In this document: in pieces, positions 1-13,700 of the stretch
How positions within the stretch are numbered: the first letter of the stretch is position 1
Layout: each line of letters starts with the position of its first letter
Source: Holacanthus passer
Lineage: Eukaryota > Chordata > Actinopteri > Pomacanthidae
Assembly (NCBI GenBank): GCA_025331565.1
Contig: JAFREQ010000017.1
Location: forward strand, 1,984,001-2,048,000
Direction of reading: 5' to 3'
DNA: 64,000 nucleotides
Program-made: the position numbers and the translations under genes
Notes under the pieces: generated by a model
The model's database searches: none
What the model was told of the DNA's origin: nothing
Seen by the model: the letters and a program-made list of their open reading frames with translations, nothing else

Positions 1-3000
1 CTTTCATTTTATTGCACCAGTTCTTTACATAAAATTTAAAAAATGCAATACAAAAATACGTAAACAAACAATTTATAAAATAGTGAATGCATTGGAATAA
101 CTTAAAATGTTTTTATCAAGACAAAAACATTTTATATAGAGAGAAAGATTTAGATATAGATAGGTAGATAGATATTATGTTACTGGATTCTATTGACTAC
201 GAGGGTCAAGAAGGATTAAAGCGATGATAAAATGTATTAAGTTAACAGTTTTCTATTTCCATGAAACGGATAACTGTGAACATATTTCTACAGTCATAAT
301 GTCAATTTCACAAAGGTCATAAATTTTCTGGATTTCTCTTCCGCTGTTATGGCGAATGTGGTCTAAAGTGTGACGAGACTCTGCACTTGAGTCAGATTTT
401 TTTCCACCTGTAACTGCAAGGGTTTTTTTTTTTTTTTTTTTATCAAGCTGAAGAAGGTCTTTGTGCTTTTTTTTTTTCTAAAGCGGTTCTAATTTATTTT
501 TCTTTTTTTCCTCCTTAATCCTACCTGCTGCACGAATGGGAAGGTCATTATTTATCCCTTCAAACACAGAGTTATGAATAAATGATGGGAGAGACATAAT
601 TGTTATTGAAAATAAAAGCAATATAAGCAAAAGAAAGGCGAGATTTAATAATGTTAACATGAAGGTCATCTAGTCACTAATCCGAGCTGAAATTTCTTTG
701 GTGGTGTTTTTTTTCTTAAGTGGAGCATTTGAATAGGCTGACAGTCACCTTTACATTTCACTTTGATTCATTATTCAGTCTGAAATGTCTGTCCTTGGGG
801 TCGCTTTATAGGATGTCAAAGCAAAGGTTATTTTTTTCTGTTTGAACTCAATGCTCTGTTGATTTTGCTAAACCTGTTAGACAATCTGAATAGTTGAAGA
901 TCAGAAACACTACTTTACAAATCCCCGTCCCAGCCGGGCTATCACCCTCCACTCCTTCTCAAGTACAGAGGTTAATTTCAGCCATTAAGAATTAAAGAAG
1001 AAAAAGGTCAGTTATTTTTCTCATCCAGCACTAGAAACAGGAAGCTGTGCAGAAATAGAAAATAATATATTTCAATTGAAATTATGGAAATCCCATGAAT
1101 AATTTTCATGAAATGGCAGCAGAGCATGACAGTTTATAGTCCTAAAAATCCAGACATTCATGATTTCTCTCTGATGCTTTTTCAAGCTTCAATGACCTTT
1201 TACATTTTACAGTGTAATTCGTGAGTGGGGTTTAAATATGGTAAAGATGTGTTAATTTGTGCAGATTATCTTAAGATCAACAAATTGGAAAAAAAAAATG
1301 TGTGTGTCAGTGTCGGCGTTCACTTCAGTGTCTATTTCTTCAATGCAAAAATTTCATTGAAAATCATGAAAAATCTCAATGGAGTTTTGTCCTGTTAAAG
1401 CTAACGATGAAATATGACTTTGAAAACCTCAATGAGTAACTTAAACTGAAAATATTGTGTACCAGCTGCAAATTATGTCTCTGAACTTCTCCTTTTCAGG
1501 GCTGAATGTTTTTCTTTGCTCCTGCTTTAATTTAATTTAATTGCCATCATGCCTGTTTGCTATTTCAACATTTAAAAAAAAATGTCATTAACTTCATTAT
1601 TCCTACTATAGCAGAAGAGTACAAACTGTTTAACATGTTAATTTTATTTTATTCTGTACTGAGGAGCAGTACAGTACTGACGTCTGAATGCTCTGTTGGG
1701 CAGACCCGTTTACATGCTGTCAGGGTTTTTGAGTTTTTCCATGTTTCCTGAAGGTTACCTTCACTCATGCAGCAAAGCTCTGCTGTCTACCAGACAAAAT
1801 ATAGCTAATGTGTACACGGTCGAACACAGAAACGTACAGAAAAACAGCTGCTGAAGTAAGAGACGTTAAACAGCCTTCACACTGGCAGATGAAGAGGAGC
1901 TGTGTATGTACAGTTTTAGTACGCTCATAATGTTCAGTCACATTAACATCTTATCTTACAAAATCTGCTTCTTTATTCTTAAATATATTGTTAAATGTCT
2001 TTTGAGATTATTATTTTATATTTATTTTTTTAATAAAAGTAGCTCAAATGTAGCTCAAAATGGAAGCAAGAAGTGGCTTAAAAAGTCAGAAACCATTGAA
2101 GGTAGATTTAACAGAAAACATTCTCACTACTCTTTGTATTTAATTCTTAAATCTCAAACATCACACAAACATTTTATTTGGCCAAACACGGTGGTCTCAG
2201 TGTTGAGCCTTATATTTCTTTACCTATAAACCTTAAATTATCATATATGATTCATACTTGTGGACACTGTGGATACTGACACAGATTATTTCTGATGTAA
2301 ACTTCAATGAAACTATGATTTAGCAAATAAAATATATCATTACACTGGCCAGAAAACTGTGAGAAAATCAACATGGTGACAGTTTTATAGATAATTCAAC
2401 CTCAGTCAGACACAGTATTTCGGGAGGACGATGATAAAAACAGTAACTTTATTTTTTTTTAGAAGGGTAACAAAAACAACTTAAATATTTAATATTACTA
2501 CTAAAATTGAATGAGTACTTTCTGTGACTAATCATTACTGGCAAACATAATAACACCATCGGGCGATGTGTTACCACCCGGCCCCGCTTCAGACTGGATG
2601 GGAAATTCTGGGCGCCAAATATTCTCCGTCCTTCCACAACAAGCGTTGAAGCACCCTTTAGCTCGGCACTTCAGCCCAAACTGCCACTGTGAAAGTACTT
2701 AATGGCCCACAATGGGAAAACATTGTTTATAACTGGGCAGCCAAGTCCGTAACTGTGTGATGCTGAAGCCGAGTAGCGCGAGGAAAGTGTATGCATGCCC
2801 AGTCATCCATCCGACGATAAATAAAGGTTATTATGTATTTCTTTATCAGATTTTTTTTCTTGCTTTCTGTTCTGATGACACCAACATCGTGCAGAAAGCT
2901 TTTTTCAACCTTGTTTTGGAGCAGTGTTTGCCTCTTCTGGAGAACGTGGATGGATGCTGTACACTGTAGTTAGGATCAGTATATAACTCATAATTTATTT

Positions 3001-3636
3001 TCTTGGTCCCTGCGGTGTTTCCTCAGAGCCGGTATTAATAAAAAATACCCCTCATTCATCGTCAGGATGTGACCGTGGTTTTATAAAATCAGCAAATATT
3101 ACTTTAGAAAGTACATTTGTAGGGAAAGCAGACAGGCAGGTTATCTCTGGGGATGTGTCAGTCTGTTTGGGTTGGCTGGTGGATGAATGTGGATTGTTTC
3201 GTGTCCTGTCTGTCTGTGTGTGTTGTTTGTGTGTGTGTGCATGTTTAGAGCAAGTAGAGGCCTTTTCTTGTTTGATATTTTGGGGAAAATGCTGTTTGCA
3301 GAATGCCTAAAGAGGTTATCTGTTGTAAGATTCATGAAAAGCTGTGCCTTTTTATCCACTAGCCCACACCGAAAGTTATATTTACTCATATTTTGGCGAA
3401 AAAGCAAAGCAGAGTGTGTGACCTCGGCGCCGCATGCGTCCTCTTGCACTACAGTTTCTTGTGTTTCTCGATGGGGGAAGTCTATGCATCGTTAATCAAG
3501 TCTGTCTCTCACAGCGGTGGGTTTTACTCAGTAGCGAGGAAGGAGGGAGGAGAAGAGAGGGGCAGAGGAAGGGAAGGAGGGGAGAGAGATAGTCCCAGAC
3601 TTGACCTTCCTCGGCGATGCTTGCAATAGCTGTGCG

Positions 3637-3670
3637 GCAGGCAGCGCCGCACCGCTGAGCCGCTGCCTGC
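3637..3670 (+). repeat. GC-rich perfect hairpin in gbe1 intron
   Basis: GCAGGCAGCG at 3637-3646 is the exact reverse complement of CGCTGCCTGC at 3661-3670, with a 14 nt loop. The surroundings (3530-3840) are CpG-rich and end at a donor-like GCAA/GTGAGC at 3841. Confidence 0.7.
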
Positions 3671-4770
3671 TCCACAGTAACCAGAGGTTTCACAGGATTA
3701 TCCTCGGGACGCCTCCTCAGAGGCTATTGCTGCTTTTACTTTTCAAACAATATTGCTTACATTGCAATATTCGTTTAGATATTGTTGCCTCCCCGAGGAG
3801 AATCGAGGCCGTGTGAATCGCAAAAGCTGGAGGAGAGCAAGTGAGCAGCGAAATTCATGTATTTCTGTGCAGGGAAGCATTCATATGAACATGCCTTGGT
3901 ATAGTCAGTGAAGTGCACTCAGGGCTAGCCTTGCCTCTTCTCACAGAGTGTCAATTAGGGAGGGATTTGAATGGACTGAAGTGGAGCCTCCAGTGAGGTG
4001 TGTGTTGCAGAGAAGGAGACACGGAGCCGGGAGGGCAGGCGTTCAGGAAGACAGACGGAGAGACAGACAGGCAGGAAGAAACAGAAGGAAAGAGAGACAA
4101 AGAGACAGAACAACAGCGCCGTGAGCTTATTTATAGATTCACATGTGTGCACGAATGAGTCTCTCTTGTTCCTCCAGCGGGGCCTCACGCTGCGTTTCGT
4201 CCTCAGCATGACTGATTGATATGACTCATTTACTGGCTGCAGAAGGCTGTTAGGACCAACAGGCTGTGAAAAATTAAGATATCCTAATGAGAGGACCAGA
4301 TAAGGCGCACAGCACAAGTTTGGATGATTCGATCTGATTATGACCATAAAATGCTGTCACTCCTAATGGATAATGTTACAAAAGCCCTCTAATTTAACAA
4401 GCACCCTTCCCTCCAGCTACAATAGATTGAGATGTAATTGAAACAATTAGAGGCGGAGGAGGTAGAGGGCTCGCTGGTCGCAGCCGGGATAAGAGAAGAC
4501 GACGCGGAGAATTCGCCGGCATCCCTCCGCTTCTCTCAGCTCCTCAACTTGAATGACCTCCATGTCAATTGTGCCGATTTTTGTTTCTGTTCCTCCATTA
4601 ATTTTAATTGAATGAAAATATCAGTCCGCGCAGCTCTCTACTCATTAGTTTCAGGGGAAAAATCAATTTCTGGTCCACATACTTTGCTCTGTCCATCATA
4701 GTGGAAACACTTTCAATTAACATGGCTTAATACAGTTCGGGCTGCCGGCCAGCGGTGATGGACTCCAGCT

Positions 4771-4784
4771 TGTTTATGTAAACA
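4771..4784 (+). promoter_or_regulatory. FOX-type palindromic motif in gbe1 intron
   Basis: TGTTTATGTAAACA is a perfect palindrome of two head-to-head forkhead cores (TGTTTA and TAAACA). It sits inside the GC-richer block with many TAAT-type cores. The function is inferred from the motif only. Confidence 0.35.
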
Positions 4785-7593
4785 TGTCGGCGACTTGATC
4801 ACCAGCATTTAAAGGCCACCCACTCGCTCCGACCCCTTTGGCCGGGGTCACTCTGCTCTCGCCTCCTTTTAACGGCAGCATTTCAGCTCCATCCTGCTTT
4901 ATTTTATTAGCTAATTACACTCCGCGGCCTCCCTTGTATGGTGTTAACTGATTTAGACGTGTGGGCTTTTTTGCAGGGAGACTGCGAGGTGAGCTAAGGA
5001 GTGTCTTTCAGCCGAGCGAAGCCTCTGGCAGAGACATTTGCGTGGGCTAAATTCATTAATTTCCCAAACTGTGAAAATATAGGCATTAGCTTGATCCATG
5101 GGATTGAGCGTTGCACACCTTGGTTCTCGGCTCATCTCCGGGGGCGGCGCTGTATGTGTGAAGAGAGGATGTCCCCATAGCAACACAAACTCAAACACAG
5201 TTCCAGTAGTTGTTTGCAGAGACAGGAGGGAGGCGCAATGCTCGGGCCAGCCGTCGAATGTAAAACAAGAGCTTTACACTAAACACGTCTCTGCCTCTGA
5301 GTCCTTCCCAGCGCCTTGTGACGGGAGGAGAGAGGCCCCTTGAATCAGTCACAGCATGTCAGTGGCAGCGAGATGACCTCATCCTGCACTGTGAGATTCT
5401 TTTTTTTTTTTTTATTTTATTTCTGGCTCTACCTAATTAATCTGGGCACTCTGGTTGGCTCCTGACAGCAGGCTTGTAAAGTAAGATTTGTGCACTGCTC
5501 ATTATCATTGATGAAGTGGAGTGTCAGTGGTGCCAGGAAGCTCGGCTGGTCGGGGCTGATGTGGGTGAGCTGGCGGTAGGGAAGTCGTCAACCCAGTCAC
5601 TCCTGTCTCCGCTCCGACAGCCCCACTCCCAGATTAATTGCTCCCGGACCACTTTTGCGGTTGAATTGAATTGTAATGATTCATAAGGAAGTGTAAAGTG
5701 TCTGATTGTACGTGGATGTGGAGGCGGCCGGGATGATCTCCTGGGTATATCCTGCAGATTCAGTTGTTTAGCTTGTATATTGGAGCCGGTGGAGGGAAAA
5801 AAGAAGGCGGCATTTAGAGGATTTATTTATTTTCAGCTGGTGTTGCATTCTAAGTTTAGCTGCAGGAAGGAAATGCATTTTTAAATTATTGTTGTATACA
5901 ATTTATCCACATATGAACTGTAAGATTGCCCAGGTTGCTGCTAACACATCGTACCTCAGCAAGATACTTTTCACTTGTTTTGTTGCATGTCTTCAAGGTT
6001 CAATTAAAAAATCTCACGCCAACTAACATGCTTCCTTTTTTACCTTTTAATTAAAATCTTATTTCGGTTTTTGTCTTTTGATGTAATGGTTAGGATTTTG
6101 TATGAGCCTCCTCTGCTCTCGTCATTCTTTACATATCCTTTTTTTTAAATTGTCTTTTACCATAATGTCTTAATGCACCTGAAAATGTGGCTTGAAGTCT
6201 TGTATTTCTCTGTCATGTTAAATATTCATGAGTAAATACCATAAGAGACAATCAAGGTTAAAAGAGTCGAACACAAGCAAATAAACAAAAAAATCTAAGC
6301 AGCATTTTCTGTCAAACCGATGATACATGGTGCCTGCAAAAGACAAAATTATGATAATACTTTTAAAATCCATTTACATGGAACAAAAACAGGTGGACAT
6401 CAGATTAAACCTGCCAGCTGGGGCGGTCAGAACAATCTATGTCAAAACCCTACTTGTGATTTTAAAATGCGATTTAAGAAATTACACCGGTGTTTGTTCA
6501 GGGGCCCGATCACGTTGAGCTGAAAGCAAAGACCAGCCGGCACGGCGCGGCTCGAGGATCTGAGGCAGCGCGCTGAGAATTTGTAGTACATGTAGATGAT
6601 AAGTGCCTGGCTGAGGTTTTCTGGTGGCATTGGCAATGACTAATATGACCACACAAGGCTAAGGTGAAGAAGAGTGAATGCGAACACATGGTGATATATA
6701 GAGCGGGATAGCCTCTATTTAGGTGGACCAGCCAGTTCATCTCAGACGTATTGATCGGCACAATTTACTCTCTTTACTCAGAAGATTATGGCTCTGTAGA
6801 GTAATATAAAGGTTTCCTGACATGTCAATCAGCTGTCACAGCCAATTCCACCGAGCAGACTTCAGCCTGTCACTGAGATGGACTGGCCGACTCCCCCACC
6901 AATCAGACAGGCTGTGTGTCCATCAGCGAGGGTTCTCTGAGGGCATAAACTCTCCTTTTTTCCACTCAGGAATGATACTGATACTGTGGCTTTCTAGCAT
7001 TTCTCTTATTTATTAAATCATCTCTATGCCCACGATGGTCTACGTGGTTATTTTTACTCAGCCATGTGCTCTCGTTTGCTTGTGTACCTTTGAGTGATTT
7101 GGACGGGTTTTGGTGACCGTAAAGCATCACTTTGTGGGCAGATGTACTCGATGTGTTGGTGCCCCCCCCCGTTTCCCTCTGACCTCTGAAAATGACTCCT
7201 TTGGCAGAAAGTGTGCATGTAGGCAGGCCAGTGGCAGGGCATTGATTCCATGGTTGGATTTATTGTTGGATCCCACCGTTTGGATGAGAGGCTCTGACCT
7301 TGCCCATCTCAGGTGGGGAGAGCTGCTGCCCTGCTACCCATGGGCTGTGGTGAAGTTATTAAAAACTCCATTACCGCCATTCAAAGGTAGACATAACTCA
7401 CAGTGCGGATATAGAGATGTCAAAACAGAGATTGATCTGAGAAAGAAGTGTAACCCAGAGAAAACTTAAGAAAGGTAGAAAGACTGCCAGAGCTGAAATA
7501 CTGAGCTTTAGACATCAGTCAGAGCACGAATGGATCTCTCGCTTACACATCTATCATATCCTTTTTCAATAACCCCTCTCTGTCACTGTGTAG

Positions 7594-7704
7594 ATCCTGA
7601 AGGAGTTAAAGGATGAGGACTGGAACGTAGGCAATATCGTCCACACGCTGACCAACAGGCGCTATGGGGAGAAATGCATAGCCTACGCGGAGAGTCACGA
7701 TCAG
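7594..7704 (+). CDS. gbe1: gbe1 exon (human residues ~446-482), GH13 region IV
   Basis: This 111 nt exon is phase 0 at both ends. It follows a pyrimidine-rich tract ending in TAG at 7591-7593 and precedes the donor GTAGGC. It encodes 37 residues from ILKELKDEDW to YAESHDQ. The final SHD is GH13 conserved region IV, and its Asp is the third member of the catalytic triad. It is the first exon of the gene seen in this window. Confidence 0.96.
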
Positions 7705-10700
7705 GTAGGCGACTTCTACAAGATCCTACTTCATAGTGTCAATAGAGTCGCAATATCTCACTGTGGGTAATAAAACATAACCCACCTTTCCAGGCTCTGG
7801 TTGGGGATAAATCTCTGGCCTTCTGGTTGATGGACAAGGAGATGTACACCAACATGAGCTCCCTGAGTCCCATGACAGCGATCATCGACCGGGGCTTGCA
7901 GCTGCATAAGATGATCCGCCTCCTCACTCATGGTCTGGGCGGAGAGGGTTACCTCAACTTCATTGGTGAGTCATCATGGTGACACAAAGAGAATCTGAAT
8001 CTACCTGTAAATTAAACTGTATATGAGAATAAATAATATTAAACAGCCATTAAGAAGTATTGGTATACAATTCAATAAGTCATATGGCATTTTTTTGGAA
8101 CAGTGTTGAAACAATTGATCTATTGACTGAAAATTAATCTACTTAATTTTTATAATTTCTTACTCATTTAAATGACCTAAGCAGCAAAAATGCCAAACAT
8201 TCCTTTTTTTTTTTCAAGTGTGAGTTTTTTTGGTTTGTTTCTGTTTTCAATCATTGTAAATTCAGTATATATAGTTGTATGAAACACTGGTCGGACAAAA
8301 CAAGCAATTTGACGTTGCCCTTGGCTCTAAGAAATTGTGATAAGCTTCTCTTCTCTTTTTTTTTTTTTGACATTTTCGAGTTTAAATCTTAAATATATTT
8401 TTGCATAGCTGAATAAATAATTCCAATTCAACATTCAGGCATTGTAAATCCAAATTTGGCTCAGATATACAGACGGTATAATCATATTGATTCAGCTCTC
8501 ACGTCATGTATCATATCGCATAGGACACAACATATCAAGCTGTTCCACATTACACATCATGTAATCGTACCATATGTGATAAAATCGCGTCACCATCACC
8601 ATCGTATTAATGTATAATCATACCAGATGACTCTGAGCAGTCAGGAGGCAATCGAGGTTGTGATTGTAAGGCAGCGTCCGTCTGTTTGGTTCATTTTTTA
8701 TTAAAAGAGACGAGGGGAATCATTGCAGATCCCTCTCATGTGCTGAAGTCTTCCTGAATTTGAACCTCTCCCCTCAGGCTGACACAACAATCCCTGAGTG
8801 TTCACCAAACAGACAGAAACACGCATTTATTCTCCTGTCCGTCCGAGTCCTCCGCGGGCAACAGGCAGAAACAGACTTTGCTATAAATTTTTAATTGATG
8901 AGCTGAACCGTGTTCATTGTGTTAGGGCCGTTTTCTTTTGTGCTATTAGTGTCGTTTAGTTTTGTACACATCATTATGTCATGGTGTGTTTTTGTCAGAC
9001 TCACAGGCAGATTTTAAGTAAAGATATCCTAATTCATAAAGGTGTGAACCGGCTTGAAGTAGCCCTTGTTACTTATTTTCAGTTTGGGGTAAAGTGCTCA
9101 GTTATTAGATTTGTTATATTTCTTTCATGGTTATATCTCTGGAGTAGCTCGCCACCAATGAGTCAAGGCTGATGATAAGCATCAAAGGAACCTTTTGAAG
9201 TGGGGTTGACATTAATACTCACTTTCCAGAGCTGATGGTGAAATACAGGACAAAAGCTGTCTAAGATCAGATATGTTCCTTTTTTTTTTTTTTTTTTCAA
9301 ATGCTTCCAATTCGCAGTCACTGTTGAGATGCTCCTCATTTTCAACACATCATCTGAGGTGCAACATGGCTTTATCGAGGACTGCTGGTAAAGATAATAA
9401 AGTGATAATTAATGATGTTGGAAGTTGACCTTGCTTGAAGGGAATGTACTTCCTTGCATGTGCCGCTCTCTGGCTTAATGCAGATCCAGCCTACACTTGT
9501 GATCCACAGCATTGTAGCTCCACCTGGTGACTAGGTGATCCGGCCAAGCTCCAAACAAACAAAGTGTTCCTCCAACCTGTGCTGCCACTCTGGATGCATC
9601 ACTGTTCAGTCCGATGTTCAGTTTTACTCGAGGAGAAAGAGCGAAACACCCTGTGAATTTCTGTTAAGTGGATTGATGCGTAGGGGAAGAACAAAGACGC
9701 GCAATCAAAGCAGCTGTTCTCGATGGACAATCATAACAGGGCAGCTCATAATGAACGGGATGTCAGAGAGCTGACCCCATGTGGGCAGTTGAAGGACAGT
9801 TGATAGTAATTATATCTGAATCTCAGGCTAAAGTATAGCTCCAAGGCACACTCTGCTGTACTCTCTGTGCTTTATCTCCCTTGGATTTTTGGTGCCACAT
9901 TTAGTCTCAGTGCAGCATCAGAGTCATGAAGAGTTGATATAGTGAGTGAAAAACAATACTCAAAGTCAATCTGAGACGACAGGGGGCCGTAGGCTAGAGT
10001 TTCTTTGGGGGCCCTCCTCACTTTGCCTGGAGCCGAGAACTATGAAATAAAACTGTCAACTATAAATATAGTTTAACGGTATATGTAACTATATAAAACT
10101 ATTATTTGTCTTATGAGTACAACATGACAAGGACTGTATTTATTGATTAGTATGAATTATTATTATTGAATTCTTTTAATTATTGATTTGTTATAATGAG
10201 GATGGCTGTCTGTCGATACTGTATATACAAACACGTGAACACATATACAGATATGTATTTTGTGTTTGCATCTTCCACATGAGTCTGTTCTGTGTAATAT
10301 CCAGAAGAGTAAATCAAAGTTAGAGCTGCTAAAATGATAGACGCTAAGATTCAGGTTTCAATTATAAATACTTGTATCATGTGCTTATATTTTCACTTTA
10401 TTTGAACCAGAGAATGTGTCTGGAAATCCCTTCACCTGTCTTGATACATGTCTCTCATTCCCTTGTAAAATCTGCCTGTAATGGTGATCTTGCGTCTCGT
10501 CGTGCTGGCTATGACCAGATCAAAGATAACTCCTCTTGATGATGTAGTTTGCCTCAGCCCGTGACTGGAAGCCTTTTATTACCACTTTTACTGCAGGAAC
10601 ATATGAATACTCTATCATGTGTGTGTCTGCCCTCCACTCCCACACTATAAACCTTTTATGCATCAGTTAATTTGTCAGGATTGGTCAAACTCTGCTGAAA

Positions 10701-13700
10701 AATTAGCAGAGATGTTCTAGAAAAAAGAAAAAAAATAGTCAAGTTTAGTAAAATAAAATGTTCCTTCTAAAAAAAACAATTACGACTAATTTTGTTCCAT
10801 TTACTTAAAGTCCGCAGAATCACTCCGACGAATAAGACAAACTCACAATTCAAACTTTAGTTTACCCCATTCTGTCAAGTAATGCTCAGTGGTTTGAGGA
10901 GCAGAGATACGGAAAGGAGACCAGTATTAAGGAGACAGAGAAAGGAATATTGTTCTCTTTTGAGAACTGCTGTCTGGCTGACTAAAAGAATGGCGCTATC
11001 ATCTTTTGATAACAGTAATAATGAATGAAAGATAAAGTTTTTTTTTTTCTTCTGCAGAACACAAAATCAGGAGGAAGAAAAAAAAGTTTAAAAGTCTGCA
11101 AAGACATCCCCGAGAACTTTCCAAAGTTCAGGCAATCTGGCGAGCATTAGGGAGACGCTCGAGAAAAGGGGGAAAAAAAGAAAATCAAGTAGATCTAAGA
11201 TGACATGCCGTGTCAATGGATCAATGGAGGGAGAGTCATTTAGTCAGTGCTGAGCAAGAGCAAATTGTTTGAGCAAGCAAATCAATTTGAAGTGCCTATC
11301 CTAGAAAAATCCATTTATTTACTCATGACCAATAGCAAACACCGCACAGCAAGAGGACGGAGGGAACGTCCGCATTTGAGATGCTGAGAGATGGATACTG
11401 TAAAGGATGTTGGAGTGTCAATGACATTAAAGCACCAAGTGGCGTGGCAGTAATGAAACGCCTCAGTGGTTTTATTATTACATCAGCAGGGACAGAATGG
11501 AAGCGCTCGCACTTCCTGACTTTCAGGGCTCACAGAGACTTAAGATAACCTTGCAGATTTACAGTCTAAATTATCGAGCCAAAAACTTCTCCCAGCTCTC
11601 CGTATTCATGGACTTCTACAATGCAACAGACAAGCATTACGCCGCGGCCTTGGACGGCGAATTGAAAACCAGCGCTTCCCCCTCATACATTTCAAATAGA
11701 TAATCTCAGCGAGAGCTAACTGTGCTTACAGGCTTGTGGTTTTGGCTGAGCGAGGCAATCCCACCACTGCTGTTGGACCAGTAATGCTTATTTAATGTGC
11801 AAACTGGGAGTGGGAGTGTACATTAACACAGTAACAAGAAATCAATCCAGCAAGTGCAAATAATCATTGCATCACGTCTGCAGCTTTTTTTTCTTTTTTT
11901 TTTTTTTTGCATCTGAAACCTTCTGTGCCTCTCGTCTTCCCATCCCCTCTGATTCCCTCATTGATCTCCCTTTGCCAGAATCCCTCCAATGGAAAACACA
12001 TTGATCCTTGGCTCCTTCTTGTGCTGCTAATTACTGAGGGGACTGTGTCACTGTCAGGCCCTTATCTGATGCAGGGCTGTGTAGAGGAGTAATGGGATGT
12101 GCCAGCTGAAAAGCTGTCTGACATAACCTTGTGTAAACATGGTTGCCCCCCATTAATCATATCGTTATTGGAACCACCATAAATTTAAACATCGACATTA
12201 TCTAACAAACTTTTAGTTCTTCTTTCCAATGTTTGGCATGGGTGCAAATTTTTGTGCAACTTCTTAAAGGAAAATAACTTTAACTAACTCTAACTTATTT
12301 TGGCTTTACCAACATTTTTATTGGTTTTGACAACACATTACTCAACAACTTTATTGTTGACATCTGAGGATGTGGTGGTATCTCCAGAACTGTCACCAAA
12401 GTCATTAAGATTCATCCTCTGAGGACAATTAATGTCTGTACAAATTTTCATTGCAATCCATTCAATTGTTGTTGAGATGTTTTCAGTCTGAACCAAAATA
12501 TTGGGACCACTAGAGCCATTTCTCCTAACGTGATAAATGTGATCTTTTAAAATTTGGGGTTTTATTTTTGTAGTTTTGACCATCAGTCCCATCAGTAGTA
12601 ATAATCATAACACTCACCAAGTACAGAGCTCCAGTGGGGCAACAAGCATGAGCTGTCAGGTCATACAGGTTTTAAACAAACCCCCAAACTTTTATGGAAG
12701 AGAAAAACAACCACAAACACTAAAATTGTTAACTGTTCTATGTAAACGTCCATCACAGTTTACAGACCGACTTCCTGGGTCAACTGTGACCTCCGATACT
12801 TGCTTGTTTAGATAATCTGGTTAAGCAGCCTGATCTCCCAACCACTAGTGTCTCTACCCTCATCTGACTTCATTATAGTCTGACATTGTAAAATTCTGGA
12901 ATAATCCTTTAATGATTGTGTTTAAAACAATCCTTGCATATATTATATTAAAACTCCTTTATCTCAGATAACAGTGCCTCCATTAGTATTATATAACACA
13001 AATGATGATTCTGTTTATATATGTATTGTGGTGAGAATCCATCATATTTCATCCTTGTACTGAAAGTGCTATCTGGTTTACTTCAGCTGTGAGGAGGCAG
13101 AGGAAGGTTATTAACATGGTGATTAATGCAGGCATATGGGAGGAACGTCGGCGCGTTATCGTCGAGGAGAGGAAATGATTACCTAATGGAGGTGTGTCCA
13201 ATGTGTTTCTTTAAAGCCGAAATGAAAAGAAGAGTCAAAGGCTTCCGCGGGCCACTAAATCAACCTGTACAGGAAATCAATCATCTCCACTAGGCTTTAT
13301 AAAATAATAACATTAGAAAACTGAAAGTAAATACAGGAAAAAGAGGCTGGCGCACTTCCACTGTTAATGAAGTGTAGCTCGCTTTAAAACTTTCATCAAA
13401 GCACCAGCCTGTATCTGGGCTCGCTGTTTCGGACACAGATTAGGCAGATCACGTTTTTCCCCTTTCTCTGTTTTTGTCCGTGTGTGTATTTCTGTGTGTG
13501 TGCGTGCCCTTATCAGTATGTGTGTGTGCGCCTCATTCCACATACACACACCCTCAAGTGGATGATAAGGAATAAGTTGATGCTGCCTGCTCATTAATGG
13601 AAAAGTCAACACTCAAACATATTTTCTCTATTAGGTAACTGTTAGTAAAATACATCCGGTCGTGTGGCTCCTGTTTGTGCAGGTCAAGTGTGGGTCAACG

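Larger units (their letters stand above)
1..7593 (+). other. gbe1 intron sequence upstream of the first visible exon
   Basis: No reading frame here matches the preceding GBE1 exons, so this is read as intron. Its left 3 kb is AT-rich. From about 3500 to 5750 it becomes GC-richer. This part holds purine-rich tracts at 3535-3595 and 4005-4110, a GC-rich hairpin at 3637-3670, and many TAAT-type homeodomain cores. A FOX-type palindrome lies at 4771-4784. A regulatory role is inference. A T-run lies at 423-440. Confidence 0.6.

Noticed and set aside
3955..4347. 130-codon minus-strand open frame over the purine-rich tract
   Set aside because: Its length comes from the biased GA-rich composition, which suppresses stops on the opposite strand. 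The product is low-complexity and unlike any known protein.
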